A stretch of 64,000 bases of DNA. Source: CAVZGO01 sp963774935 (GTDB lineage: Bacteria > Chloroflexota > Anaerolineae > Anaerolineales > UBA4823). The DNA lies in NCBI GenBank assembly GCA_963774935.1, contig CAVZGO010000007.1, positions 124,001 to 188,000 of the forward strand, in the 5' to 3' direction. This document shows positions 26,864-35,127 of this stretch, piece by piece. The notes below the pieces were generated by a model. That model did not search any database. It saw nothing but the letters and a program-made list of their open reading frames with translations, and was not told the DNA's origin. How positions within the stretch are numbered: position 1 is the first letter of the stretch; each line of letters begins with the position of its first letter. The position numbers and the translations under genes were made by a program.

Positions 26864-27283
26864 TTAATCCCCGATCAGTTGCAGCACCAGCTCCCTGCTG
26901 CGCGGCCTGTTATCGAAATCTACATAGATGATTTGCTGCCAGGTACCCAGGGTTAAGCTGGCATTGGTGAAAGGCACGGTCAGAGAAGCGCCCAGCAACG
27001 CAGCGCGGAGATGGGAGTGACCGTTTCCATCATGCCAGCGTTGGTTGTGCTGGTATTCCTGGTTAACCGGTGCAATCTGCTCAAACAGTCGTTTTAAATC
27101 GCTCAACGCGCCAGGTTCGTACTCGATGGTGGTCAAACCACTGGTCGATGACGGACAAAAAATTGTAACAATCCCGTCCTGCAGACCTGTCTCAACCACG
27201 ATCGAGGCTACCTGATCGGTGATATCGATCATATCCGCATTCCCACGCGTAGCGAGAGACATATTTCGGGTTTTTACAGTCAT
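26864..27283 (-). CDS. YjbQ family protein (UPF0047; secondary thiamine-phosphate synthase-like)
   Basis: About 139 aa. Typical family features are IVTIFCPSSTSGLTTIEYE, the GHSHLRAALLGASLTVPF core with its conserved His residues, and the ending TWQQIIYVDFDNRPRSRELVLQLIG. Some members can replace thiamine-phosphate synthase at low level, but the true role is unclear. The start at 27283 fits the family N-terminus (MTVKTRNMSL). It is convergent with the glycosidase gene. The 295 bp upstream (27284-27578) show no gene. Confidence 0.88.
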   Translation of the reverse strand: MTVKTRNMSLATRGNADMIDITDQVASIVVETGLQDGIVTIFCPSSTSGLTTIEYEPGALSDLKRLFEQIAPVNQEYQHNQRWHDGNGHSHLRAALLGASLTVPFTNASLTLGTWQQIIYVDFDNRPRSRELVLQLIGD

Positions 27284-27578
27284 GGTTGTGTCAACTCTTT
27301 TAGGCAGCAAATTATTTTCAAAGATCCCAGTTGCTTTTCCATGCCCACAGCATAAAGGCAAAAGCAGTATAGCACAGGCTTATGGATCGATCATTAATCT
27401 CACAGCCCGATTCTATCCAGAGTTGAAATTGCCAAGTACAATTATTGCTTATAGAAGTCGACCAGGATCTCTTCCCCCGATTAGCATGCATGTACAACCA
27501 GCAAGCCTGCCACCCGGATTTATTTATGGGAACCATCAGAAAAGCTTTATGGTGTAGCCAAAGCAAGGCAAGACGAGA

Positions 27579-27780
27579 ATGACCGTAAAATTACTCTTTC
27601 GCAATCAAGAAATACATGTGAAACCGGGGCTTTCTCTTAGAAAACAGCCTGAATAATGCCGGTATTCCACCTGGATCAGTTCTGGCTATCCGTGATGGCG
27701 ATCTGCTTACGGAGGACGAAATATTGCGTGATGGCGAAGTGATCCGGCTGGTGGCAGTCATTTCAGGAGGCAGCCAATGA
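27579..27780 (+). CDS. ttuB: MoaD/ThiS-type sulfur carrier (TtuB-like), one frameshift
   Basis: About 66 aa of ubiquitin-like beta-grasp sulfur carrier when one extra base is removed. The first part reads MTVKLLFRNQEIHVKPGLSLR. The second, in the next frame, reads NNAGIPPGSVLAIRDGDLL and ends VAVISGGSQ. The shift falls at a run of four A at 27641-27644. The ending ISGG would carry the C-terminal thiocarboxylate, although here SQ follows it, as in some precursors. Its stop overlaps the TtuA start (ATGA), which strongly supports partnership. It is too short to appear as a single open frame. Confidence 0.8.
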
Positions 27781-28709
27781 AGTGCCGAAAATGTGGTCAA
27801 CGCGCATCTTTTAATATGCGCCACCACAAGCTGGCTTTATGTAAGTCACATTACCTGGAATGGCTGCCGGAACAGACGGAAAGGGTTATTAAAAAATATC
27901 GTATGTTCCATCGAAATGACCGGGTGTTGGTGGCTGTTTCTGGTGGAAAAGATTCACTCGCGTTATGGGATATTCTTTGGCGTCTGGGCTGTACTGCAGA
28001 CGGGATATATATCAACCTGGGTATCGATGGGGGATCCTCATATTCAGAAGAATCACAACACAAGTGTGAAAACTTCGCCCGGGAACGTAACTTGAATCTG
28101 ATCATAGAAAACATTCAAGAACAATACGAAAAGAATATACCTGATCTGGCTGGCTTATCTCGAAGAGGCCATCAAAAACCCTGTGCAATTTGCGGGATGG
28201 TAAAACGGCATGTGATGAACCGTGTCGCTCATGATGGCAGCTATGATGTGCTGGTCACCGGGCATAACCTGGACGATGAAGCTGCCACTTTATTAAGCAA
28301 CACCATGAACTGGATCCCAGAATACCTGGTCCGCCAGGGTCCTGTCCTGGAAGCCAGGCAACCCGGTCTGGTGCGCAAAGCGAAGCCCTTGTTCCGCTTT
28401 TATGAACGCGAGACGGCTGCCTATGCACTGCTGCGTGGCATTGATTACATCATGGACGAATGCCCTTTTGCTGAAGGGACGAAGTCGATTCTTTACAAGC
28501 AAATTTTGAATCAAATGGAAGCTGATCGACCGGGAATTAAGTTGAATTTTTATCTTTCGTATCTGATGGCAAAAGAGAATGGATTATTTTCTCCCCAGGC
28601 AGACCAGGGGGCTGAAATGCTGCACGCCTGCCAGGTGTGTGGGCAGCCAACCAGCACACCGGGTGAATGCTCCTTCTGTCGAATGATGCAGAAAGTGGTT
28701 GCTGCATGA
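27777..28709 (+). CDS. ttuA: tRNA-5-methyluridine(54) 2-sulfurtransferase (TtuA-like)
   Basis: 310 aa PP-loop enzyme. Two zinc sites (CRKCGQ...C and, at the end, CQVCGQPTSTPGECSFC) flank the ATP-binding loop VAVSGGKDSL (about residue 55). A central CAICGMVKRH supplies the Fe-S cysteines, and GHNLDDEAATLL is the second PP-loop motif. The enzyme takes sulfur from the TtuB thiocarboxylate to make 2-thio-T54 in tRNA, a modification best known from thermophiles. It overlaps the carrier gene upstream and the transporter gene downstream by 4 bp each. A related U34 thiolase (Ncs6-type) is the alternative. Confidence 0.88.
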   Translation: MKCRKCGQRASFNMRHHKLALCKSHYLEWLPEQTERVIKKYRMFHRNDRVLVAVSGGKDSLALWDILWRLGCTADGIYINLGIDGGSSYSEESQHKCENFARERNLNLIIENIQEQYEKNIPDLAGLSRRGHQKPCAICGMVKRHVMNRVAHDGSYDVLVTGHNLDDEAATLLSNTMNWIPEYLVRQGPVLEARQPGLVRKAKPLFRFYERETAAYALLRGIDYIMDECPFAEGTKSILYKQILNQMEADRPGIKLNFYLSYLMAKENGLFSPQADQGAEMLHACQVCGQPTSTPGECSFCRMMQKVVAA

Positions 28710-29332
28710 AACAGACGGTATCGCGCGCGGCTGTGATCATCGTCGCATCTTATATCGCTGCCCAAATGTTGTCGGATATTGCCAGCTTGAAGATTGGTGT
28801 CGTGTTTGGTCTGGCGGTCGATATGGGTACCTTTATCTACCCCATCACCTTTACGCTGCGAGACCTGGCACACAAGCTGCTTGGCAAGCGCAATGCCCAG
28901 ACACTGGTGATCTCTGCCGGGGTGATCAATCTGCTGATGGCAGGATATCTATGGTGGGTTGCCAGTGTACCCAGTGATCCAAGCTGGGGGTTGGGTCAAG
29001 AGTTTTCAGCCATTCTGGCGCCGGTCTGGCGTATCGTCCTGGCTTCGATTGCAGCGGAAGTGATCAGCGAGCTGGTGGATACCGAAATTTATCACTGGTT
29101 TGTCACCCGTGTAACAACCCGCTACCAATGGCTGCGTGTCCTATTATCGAATGGAGTCAGCATCCCGATCGACAGCCTGATCTTTTCTGTTGGCGCCTTT
29201 GGAGGATTGTTACCCTGGGCGGTCGTGTGGCAAATCTTCGCATTCAATATGCTGATCAAATTCGCGATGACATTAGTGAGCCTGCCCATGATTTATTTGA
29301 TACCCGACCGTTCCTCATCGGCGGAGCAGTAA
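28706..29332 (+). CDS. Queuosine precursor transporter-type membrane protein (VUT/YhhQ family)
   Basis: 208 aa from the ATG at 28706, which overlaps the ttuA stop (ATGA). About six membrane helices can be seen. Family features are KIGVVFGLAVDMGTFIYPITF, then LRDLAHKLLG and IAAEVISELVDTEIYHW. Members import queuosine precursors such as preQ0/preQ1. Coupling to the tRNA thiolase gene makes a link to tRNA modification likely. Confidence 0.85.
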   Translation: MKQTVSRAAVIIVASYIAAQMLSDIASLKIGVVFGLAVDMGTFIYPITFTLRDLAHKLLGKRNAQTLVISAGVINLLMAGYLWWVASVPSDPSWGLGQEFSAILAPVWRIVLASIAAEVISELVDTEIYHWFVTRVTTRYQWLRVLLSNGVSIPIDSLIFSVGAFGGLLPWAVVWQIFAFNMLIKFAMTLVSLPMIYLIPDRSSSAEQ

Positions 29333-29359
29333 AGTAAATAAACGGGTTGCGCTTAAAGC

Positions 29360-29394
29360 ACACACAGGCAGGGGATATCACACTGCCTGTGTGT
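29360..29394. terminator. Hairpin between the convergent transporter and glnA genes
   Basis: ACACACAGGCAG pairs with CTGCCTGTGTGT over an 11-nt loop, followed by TTTGCTTGCTT on the plus strand. It probably serves as a terminator for both convergent genes. Confidence 0.7.
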
Positions 29395-29412
29395 TTGCTT
29401 GCTTGAGTAAGT

Positions 29413-30753
29413 CTAAGCGAGTTCCAGGTAGCGTTCGACTTCCCAATCCGTTACTTTCATGCGATATTCTTCTACCTCCGACCACTTAGCGCGTTGGAAT
29501 GCTTCGTAGATATCTTGACCAAGGGCGGCTTGAAGAATTGAATCTTTTTCCAATTCCCGTAATGCATCCGCCAGGGATGCAGGCAGCTCAGGGATATTCA
29601 TTTCGCGGCGTTCTTCAGGCGTAAGATGATAGACATTTACATTATTCAATGGTTCAGGACATACCAGGTCATTATCAATACCATCCAATGCAGCAGCCAG
29701 CATCACGGTAAACGCCAGGTAAGGATTGGCAGAAGGATCAGGGAAGCGAAGCTCGGCGCGCATTGCCTTGTGCTGTCCTGCCGTGTAGCGTGGAATGCGG
29801 ATCAGCGCAGATCGATTAATTTGCGCCCAACCGACATAAACAGGAGCTTCATAACCTGGCACCAGGCGCTTGTAAGAGTTCACGGTCGGCGCAACTACAG
29901 CAGCCAGAGACTGGGCATGCTTTAATTGCCCGGCAATGAATCCGTAGGCCAATTTTGAGAGGTGATAATCATCATTGGCATCAAAGAATAGGTTTTCACC
30001 TTTTTGATCGAACAGGGATTGGTGACAATGCATTCCCGAGCCATTAATACCGAAGATCGGTTTCGGCATAAAGGAGGCAATCAAATCATGCTGGGCTGCA
30101 ATCGCCTTGACGGTGTATTTCATCGTCAGAACATTGTCTGCAGTTTGCAGCGCCTCGCCAAAGCGGAAATCAATCTCATGCTGACCCAGGGCTACCTCGT
30201 GATGCCCGGTTTCTACTTCCAGCCCCATCTCCTGGAGGGCATCCATGAGCTCCGCACGCACCCGAACAGCTTCGTCGTTGGCAGAAAAATCAAAATAGCC
30301 ACCGACATCGTGTGGAACCGGATGAATACTGGTGGGTCCATTGCGTTTGAACAAGAAGAATTCTGGTTCAGGTCCAACGTTATAGACCCAGCCACGCTCG
30401 CTCACCATATCCAGCAGCCGTTTCAGTGTCCCCCGAGGATCTCCTGGGAACGGGGTGCCATCGGGCTGGTAAATATAGCAAAAGACACGCGCTCGTCGGG
30501 AATCCTGCGGTGTCCAGGGCAGGACGGCGTAGGTCTTCGGATCAATCACCAGGAGCATATCGCTCTCTTGAATGCGAGCGAAACCTTCCACGGATGAGCC
30601 GTCAAACCATACCCCATCTTCCAGGGCAGAGGGGATACGGTGGATCGGAATGTCGACACTTTTTACTGTGCCTGTAACATCGGTAAACTGTAAAGAAAGA
30701 TACTTGACGCGGTCTTCTTTAACACGCGCCAACACGTCATTGGCGTTCATCAT
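29413..30753 (-). CDS. glnA: Glutamine synthetase, type I
   Basis: 446 aa, full length. It makes glutamine from glutamate and ammonia with ATP. Visible motifs: DGSSVEGFARIQESDM near residue 52 (beta-grasp domain), GPEPEFFLF, HHEVALGQHEID, and the NGSGMHCHQSLF and RIPRYT-type catalytic segments. The length fits the short GSI-alpha type, with no obvious adenylylation tyrosine loop. AAGGAG sits about 5 nt before the first ATG. Confidence 0.97.
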   Translation of the reverse strand: MMNANDVLARVKEDRVKYLSLQFTDVTGTVKSVDIPIHRIPSALEDGVWFDGSSVEGFARIQESDMLLVIDPKTYAVLPWTPQDSRRARVFCYIYQPDGTPFPGDPRGTLKRLLDMVSERGWVYNVGPEPEFFLFKRNGPTSIHPVPHDVGGYFDFSANDEAVRVRAELMDALQEMGLEVETGHHEVALGQHEIDFRFGEALQTADNVLTMKYTVKAIAAQHDLIASFMPKPIFGINGSGMHCHQSLFDQKGENLFFDANDDYHLSKLAYGFIAGQLKHAQSLAAVVAPTVNSYKRLVPGYEAPVYVGWAQINRSALIRIPRYTAGQHKAMRAELRFPDPSANPYLAFTVMLAAALDGIDNDLVCPEPLNNVNVYHLTPEERREMNIPELPASLADALRELEKDSILQAALGQDIYEAFQRAKWSEVEEYRMKVTDWEVERYLELA

Positions 30754-30902
30754 AAAAACTCCTTAAAATTATTCCCTATCCAGGTAGGTCGAGGTGCAGA
30801 TCACCGCCATTTCACACAAGGTTATCTGGCACGACAGGACATTGTAACACTTTATTTTGTTGAGATGGTGGTATATTAGCGGGATATACGCGGTTTTCAT
30901 AG

Positions 30903-31490
30903 GTGGCGCATTTACAGGTTAGCAATCAAATGACCAAAGGGAAAGATTTTAAGCGCGGCAGCAGAGCCCTTTATGATTGGGAAATTGAAGAGGCCCGGCG
31001 AGTATTTGGCAGCAGCTTGCGCTATGAACGGGTCCGGGTACACGAAAATGTCTTATGGACCAATACAATCGACCGCATCGGGCACTGGTTTAAAAAGATG
31101 CCTTACCAGCCAGTGGACAACGCAGTAACCATCGGCTACCACTGTTATTTCCCGGTTCGATTACCCGCGCAGGCAGTACCCCCAGGTCACCCCGAGCAAT
31201 ATAAAGTTGGATGGCTGATCCATGAGCTAACGCATACCTGGCAGTACCAGCGTTTGGGATGGCGCTACCTATGGCAGGCGATCTCGACGCATTTAAAGTT
31301 CAAACAGACCGCATACGATTTTGGTGGAGAAAGCGGACTGAAATCTCTCCCTCAGGAGCTATCTCTGTTAAACAAATTCAATCTCGAACAACAGGGGGAT
31401 ATTGCACGTTCGTATTACAATCGTCTGATGACGGGCAAAGATGTAACCGCCTGGCAGCCTTACATTAATGAATTCAAAGAGAAAATTTAA
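30903..31490 (+). CDS. Putative metallopeptidase-like protein (HELTH motif)
   Basis: 195 aa, not recognised as a named family. The frame begins at GTG; an ATG lies nine codons later. A possible zinc site is visible: WLIHELTHTWQYQRLGWRYL, an HExxH variant (HELTH) near residue 108. Similar motifs occur in small Zn-peptidase-like (DUF4157-type) domains. No signal peptide or membrane helix is evident. It is immediately upstream of the selenocysteine tRNA gene. Function unknown. Confidence 0.6.
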   Translation: MAHLQVSNQMTKGKDFKRGSRALYDWEIEEARRVFGSSLRYERVRVHENVLWTNTIDRIGHWFKKMPYQPVDNAVTIGYHCYFPVRLPAQAVPPGHPEQYKVGWLIHELTHTWQYQRLGWRYLWQAISTHLKFKQTAYDFGGESGLKSLPQELSLLNKFNLEQQGDIARSYYNRLMTGKDVTAWQPYINEFKEKI

Positions 31491-31536
31491 TTGTGCCTTG
31501 TGAAAAAATCTCCTCTAGGGTAAGCTTAAGCGTTAT

Positions 31537-31630
31537 GGGAGTGGTTGGGTCCCGGTGGGCTCCCCGGTCTTCAAAACCGGTGGCAGGTCGCGTTGCGGGC
31601 TGCGGTGGGTTCGACTCCCATCCACTCCCG
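31537..31630 (+). tRNA. selC: tRNA-Sec (anticodon TCA)
   Basis: 94-nt selenocysteine tRNA. An 8-bp acceptor stem (GGGAGTGG 31537-31544 with CCACTCCC 31622-31629) is followed by the discriminator G; CCA is not encoded. The D arm has the Sec-type CCGGTGGG block. The anticodon stem CCGGT/ACCGG holds loop CTTCAAA with anticodon TCA at 31571-31573. A long variable arm (31581-31604) and T arm TGGGTTCGACTCCCA complete it. The layout follows bacterial SelC. Its presence shows that this genome decodes UGA as selenocysteine, although selA, selB and selD are outside the window. Confidence 0.97.
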
Positions 31631-31690
31631 CCTGACTATACTCAGTCTATTTATTTCATGGTTAAGTGAAAGATTTGGTTGGTATTTTAA

Positions 31691-32891
31691 ATGTTACCTG
31701 ATACTGTTTTCGATCGTTACACTCCGATTGTCGGTAAATATTTATGGATTGATGACGTCACAACCGGGCAGGAAAAGGATCATTACCTGGTACGTTACCG
31801 CGGCAAACTCAAGACGGAATCCTCTCAAGCCTATGACAATCTGGCTGCGGAGCTGAAAGCCGAGAATCTCACCCCCTTATTCCGCAAAGAACAGGACCGG
31901 GCAGCGATATTCCTGGTTTCCGGTGTGGTCAATGCTCGTCCCTCAAATCCCTGGGTCAACCTGATCTTATTTTTCCTGACCCTGTTTAGCATGATGTTCG
32001 CCGGTACGCTGTTCTACTTACGACGGACCCATGCAGCCGGGGCTGCTGGGGACGATCCAAACGGTCCTGGAGAATATTTGGGTCGGACTGCCGTTTGCTG
32101 TTGCCCTGTTAGCAATTTTGGTGGCGCATGAGTTTGGTCATTACCTCGCTGGTAGATATCATCGCACACACGTCACCCTACCGTATTTCATACCTTTCCC
32201 ACTGAGCCCATTTGGCACGATGGGGGCATTCATTCGTTTAAAAGAGCCGCCGCGAAACAAGCGCATCCTGCTGGATATTGGAATTGCCGGCCCGATTGCT
32301 GGGATGGTGATCGCCATTCCGGTCTTGCTTTATGGGTTATCGCTCTCACACATTGAACCCGTTCTGCCGGCTGCCGGCCAGGCCTTTCAGCTCGAGGGGA
32401 ATTCAATTATATATTTGCTATCCAAATACATCATTTTCGGTCAACTGCTCCCCGCACCCAGCAGTTACAGCAACCTCAGCCCGGTGCTGTACTGGATCCG
32501 ATATTTCTTCACGGGTACACCACTTCCGATCGGTGGAGTCGATATCATCATTCATCCAATTGCCTGGGCAGGCTGGGCAGGTTTGTTGGTCACTGCTCTA
32601 AATCTCATCCCCGCCGGGCAATTAGATGGCGGGCATGTCATATATACACTGTTTGGCAAACGCGCAAAATGGCTGAGACCGGTAATCCTTGTGATTTTGA
32701 TCCTGCTTGGTTTCGTGTGGTCCGGCTGGTGGTTATGGGCTTTCCTGGTACTCGCACTGGGAGGCGTTTACGCGGAGCCCCTTGACCAGATTACAGAGCT
32801 GGATTTCCGTCGGAAGGCAGTCGCAGTTATCGGAATCATCTTGTTTGTGTTGGTTTTCACACCAGTTCCGTTGATCCAATTCATGGGATGA
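31691..32891 (+). CDS. Site-2 protease family (M50) intramembrane metallopeptidase, one frameshift
   Basis: About 399 aa if one extra base at about 32025-32046 (GGGG run at 32039-32042 is a good candidate) is removed. The first 110 residues are a soluble domain (FDRYTPIVGKYLWIDDV) ending in a membrane helix (ILFFLTLFSMMFAGTLFYL). The second part has LLAILVAHEFGHYLAGRYH, the HExxH zinc motif, and ALNLIPAGQLDGGHVIYTLFG, the NPDG-like third zinc ligand region. This is an EGY1/S2P-like protease cleaving membrane proteins. Two separate genes are unlikely because relatives join these parts in one protein. Confidence 0.85.
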
Positions 32892-32952
32892 TTTAAATTA
32901 CTCACAATGACTTTTCTAATAAAATGCAAACGGAACTCTTACAAGAATTTAC

Positions 32953-32981
32953 TTGCAAAGCACTCGCGTGCGCGCTATAAT
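32953..32981 (+). promoter_or_regulatory. Sigma-70-type promoter for the FmdB-like gene
   Basis: TTGCAA (32953-32958) and a perfect TATAAT (32976-32981) are separated by 17 bp, about 45 bp before the FmdB-like start. This is a good match to the housekeeping consensus. Confidence 0.7.
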
Positions 32982-33025
32982 CACAAGTTGCAAGGGAGCG
33001 ATATCGGGTTCCCTAGAGGTGTTTT

Positions 33026-33370
33026 GTGCCAATTTATACTTACCGGTGTGAAAACTGTGGTGTACAGTTCGAGCGCCAACAAACTTTTAGTGAAGCACCA
33101 TTAACGCGCTGCCCAGAGTGCTCAAAAAAGACCCTCCGCAAGGTATATACGCCGGTGGGGATCGTGTTCAAGGGCTCTGGTTTCTACGCGACTGACCATC
33201 GCTCGCCTTCGGGCGCGGGACGCGCTGCCACTGCTGCTAAGGCTTCGGAAGGTGAGAATAAATCATCATCTAACAGCGAAACTACCAGCTCAAGCAGCAG
33301 CGAGAGCTCGAGTAGTAGCAGCCCAGGTGATAGCACAAGCAGCTCCTCCAGCTCAAACTCAAAAGAGTAA
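33026..33370 (+). CDS. FmdB-family zinc ribbon protein with serine-rich tail
   Basis: 114 aa. The N-terminal 42 residues form the FmdB/CxxC zinc ribbon (IYTYRCENCGVQFERQ and CPECSKKTLRKVY). The rest is low-complexity, with a Ser-rich tail from about residue 80. It starts at GTG with AGAGGT upstream. The family is widespread and of unclear role, first noted beside formamidase genes. It ends at a strong terminator. Confidence 0.88.
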   Translation: MPIYTYRCENCGVQFERQQTFSEAPLTRCPECSKKTLRKVYTPVGIVFKGSGFYATDHRSPSGAGRAATAAKASEGENKSSSNSETTSSSSSESSSSSSPGDSTSSSSSSNSKE

Positions 33371-33381
33371 TATTATTTATA

Positions 33382-33426
33382 AAAAGCTAGTTGTCCAAAG
33401 ATCATCTCAGGACAACTAGCTTTTTT
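33382..33426 (+). terminator. Rho-independent terminator after the FmdB-like gene
   Basis: AAAAGCTAGTTGTCC pairs with GGACAACTAGCTTTT over a 13-nt loop, followed by six T. The gap 33427-33638 before the ABC transporter holds a TATAAT at 33482-33487 with a weak -35 box, and nothing else that I can see. Confidence 0.92.
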
Positions 33427-33644
33427 AACAGCCAAATGATATTTTGGCAGTAGATTTCTTTCAAAGTTGTAAAACAAGCACTATAATATACAGATTACCG
33501 TCTTCCTCAGGCAGTCATTTCGTATCGCATCCCGTGATGTCCGAGGAAATGGAAGGAGGTAGATATTGGCAATATATTGTCCAATCTTTCACCCAAAGAA
33601 ATCGCCGCAAAATTAGCCAAACCATTTGAGAGGAGAATTTGAAG

Positions 33645-34403
33645 ATGAAACGTTCTAGCATCGTGATGATTATTATCCTGGCAGCGGCAATGCTCCTGTC
33701 TGCCTGCTCATCACAATCCCAAAAACTTGTTATAGGTACGTCTGCCGATTACCCGCCTTACGAGTCAATCGATGAAGCCGGCAGTTTCGTTGGTTTCGAC
33801 ATGGATTTGATCCGTGAGGTCGGCAAACGCATCGACATGGAAATCGAGATCAAGGACATGCCTTTTGACTCACTGATCGCCGCCGTCCAAGAAGGCAAGA
33901 TCGATGGGGTCATTGCCGCTATGCAGACCTCACCCGAACGCCTGGAGAAGGTGGATTTCTCAACAGGCTATCACACACAGAAAGACGCTTTCCTTGTTGC
34001 AGGCGACTCAACTCTCGTGCTCAACACCCCTCAGGATGCAGCAGGTTATTCGATCGGCGTCCAGACCGGCACGCTGCAGGAAAAATGGGCTGTAGACAAC
34101 CTGATCCCACTAGGCACCACCGAAGACCAGATCTTCCGCTACGAACGTGTGGAGCAAGGAGCACTGGATGTTAAGAACGGGCGCATTGAAATGCTCTTCA
34201 TTAATGCTGATCCCGCGGCTGCCCTGGCTGAACAAGAAGGCTTGAAGGTTGCCCTGGTATCGGGAGAGACGGTTACCGGTGCGCAGGCAATTGCAGTTCA
34301 GAAAGGTAACACGGAGCTGCTCGACAAAATTAACCAAGCCCTGGCAGATTTGGAAAAGGAAGGATTCATCCAACAGCTACAGGACAAATGGGGTATCCCG
34401 TAA
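33645..34403 (+). CDS. Polar amino-acid ABC transporter substrate-binding lipoprotein
   Basis: About 252 aa. A signal peptide with lipobox (MLLSACSS) precedes an SBP_bac_3 domain: GTSADYPPYESIDEAG at the start, GFDMDLIREVG, DGVIAAMQTSPER, and a C-terminal WGIP end. The family binds amino acids such as glutamine, histidine or glutamate. The ATG at 33645 follows AGGAG; a TTG two codons earlier is possible. A hairpin after the stop separates it from the permease genes. Confidence 0.93.
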   Translation: MKRSSIVMIIILAAAMLLSACSSQSQKLVIGTSADYPPYESIDEAGSFVGFDMDLIREVGKRIDMEIEIKDMPFDSLIAAVQEGKIDGVIAAMQTSPERLEKVDFSTGYHTQKDAFLVAGDSTLVLNTPQDAAGYSIGVQTGTLQEKWAVDNLIPLGTTEDQIFRYERVEQGALDVKNGRIEMLFINADPAAALAEQEGLKVALVSGETVTGAQAIAVQKGNTELLDKINQALADLEKEGFIQQLQDKWGIP

Positions 34404-34421
34404 CCGACTAACCTAGATCAT

Positions 34422-34451
34422 AAGATGGGCAGGCAATCGCCTGCCCATCTT
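34422..34451 (+). terminator. Internal hairpin between binding-protein and permease genes
   Basis: AAGATGGGCAGGC and GCCTGCCCATCTT form a 13-bp stem with a 4-nt loop and a weak T tail. Such hairpins after binding-protein genes usually stabilise the upstream message and reduce read-through, so the binding protein is made in excess over the permease. Confidence 0.75.
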
Positions 34452-34465
34452 GCTAAAATCAAACA

Positions 34466-35116
34466 ATGGAATTTATACAGAATTTATTGCTGTTACTGAA
34501 ATACCTGTTGGCAGGTACCGGGGTAACGCTGGGGGTCTCAGTGATAGCCTTGACCACCGGTTTCATCTTGGGAGTGCTGCTGGCAATATTTCGGGTGTAC
34601 GGTGGAAAATTCCTGTCTACTTTTTCAGCTATCTACAGCACTGTCATTCGCGGAATTCCGGTAGTTGTTGTCATTTTTATCCTTTATTTTGTCATCGCCA
34701 GGTTTGTTGATCTTTCACCATTCTTAGCCGGAGCCTTTTCGCTGGGATTTGCCAGTGCTGCTTACCAGTCTGAGGTTTTTCGGGGCTCCTTTCGTTCAGT
34801 TCCAGGTGGCCAAATGATGGCCGCGCGCGCCTTAGGGATGAGCAGAGTCGAGGCCATTCGCTCGATCATCCTCCCTCAGGCGATTCGTTTAGCCATCCCC
34901 CCCTGGTCGAACGAAGCTGCGATCGTCCTTAAAGACTCTTCTTTGGTTTTCGTGTTGGGCGTCCCGGAAATTTTACGCCGGGCAGAATATGTCAGCGCCC
35001 GTACATTACAGCCGTTCCTGGCATTTGGGGCAGCAGCATTGATCTACTTTGTCCTGACCTTCCTGACCAACCGCGGCCTGGATTGGCTGGAACGCCGCTA
35101 TAAAATTTTGATGTAA
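34466..35116 (+). CDS. Amino-acid ABC transporter permease (HisM/GlnP-type), first copy
   Basis: 216 aa with about five membrane helices. The start has the polar amino-acid permease pattern (LAGTGVTLGVSVIALTTGFILG). FRGSFRSVPGGQMMAARALGMSR, containing the EAA loop that touches the ATPase, is near residue 110. It is in the same operon as the binding protein, ATPase and a second permease. Confidence 0.93.
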   Translation: MEFIQNLLLLLKYLLAGTGVTLGVSVIALTTGFILGVLLAIFRVYGGKFLSTFSAIYSTVIRGIPVVVVIFILYFVIARFVDLSPFLAGAFSLGFASAAYQSEVFRGSFRSVPGGQMMAARALGMSRVEAIRSIILPQAIRLAIPPWSNEAAIVLKDSSLVFVLGVPEILRRAEYVSARTLQPFLAFGAAALIYFVLTFLTNRGLDWLERRYKILM

Positions 35117-35127
35117 GGCAGTATTTT

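Noticed and set aside
27636..27642. CTT-AGA as a programmed +1 frameshift site like the yeast Ty1 CUU-AGG-C
   Set aside because: The nearby AAAA run explains the shift as a simple extra base and the other shift sites do not share this heptamer, so recoding is not claimed.
33265..33370. AGC/TCA-rich stretch that looks like a short repeat array
   Set aside because: It encodes the serine-rich tail of the FmdB-like protein; there is no regular repeat-spacer pattern.
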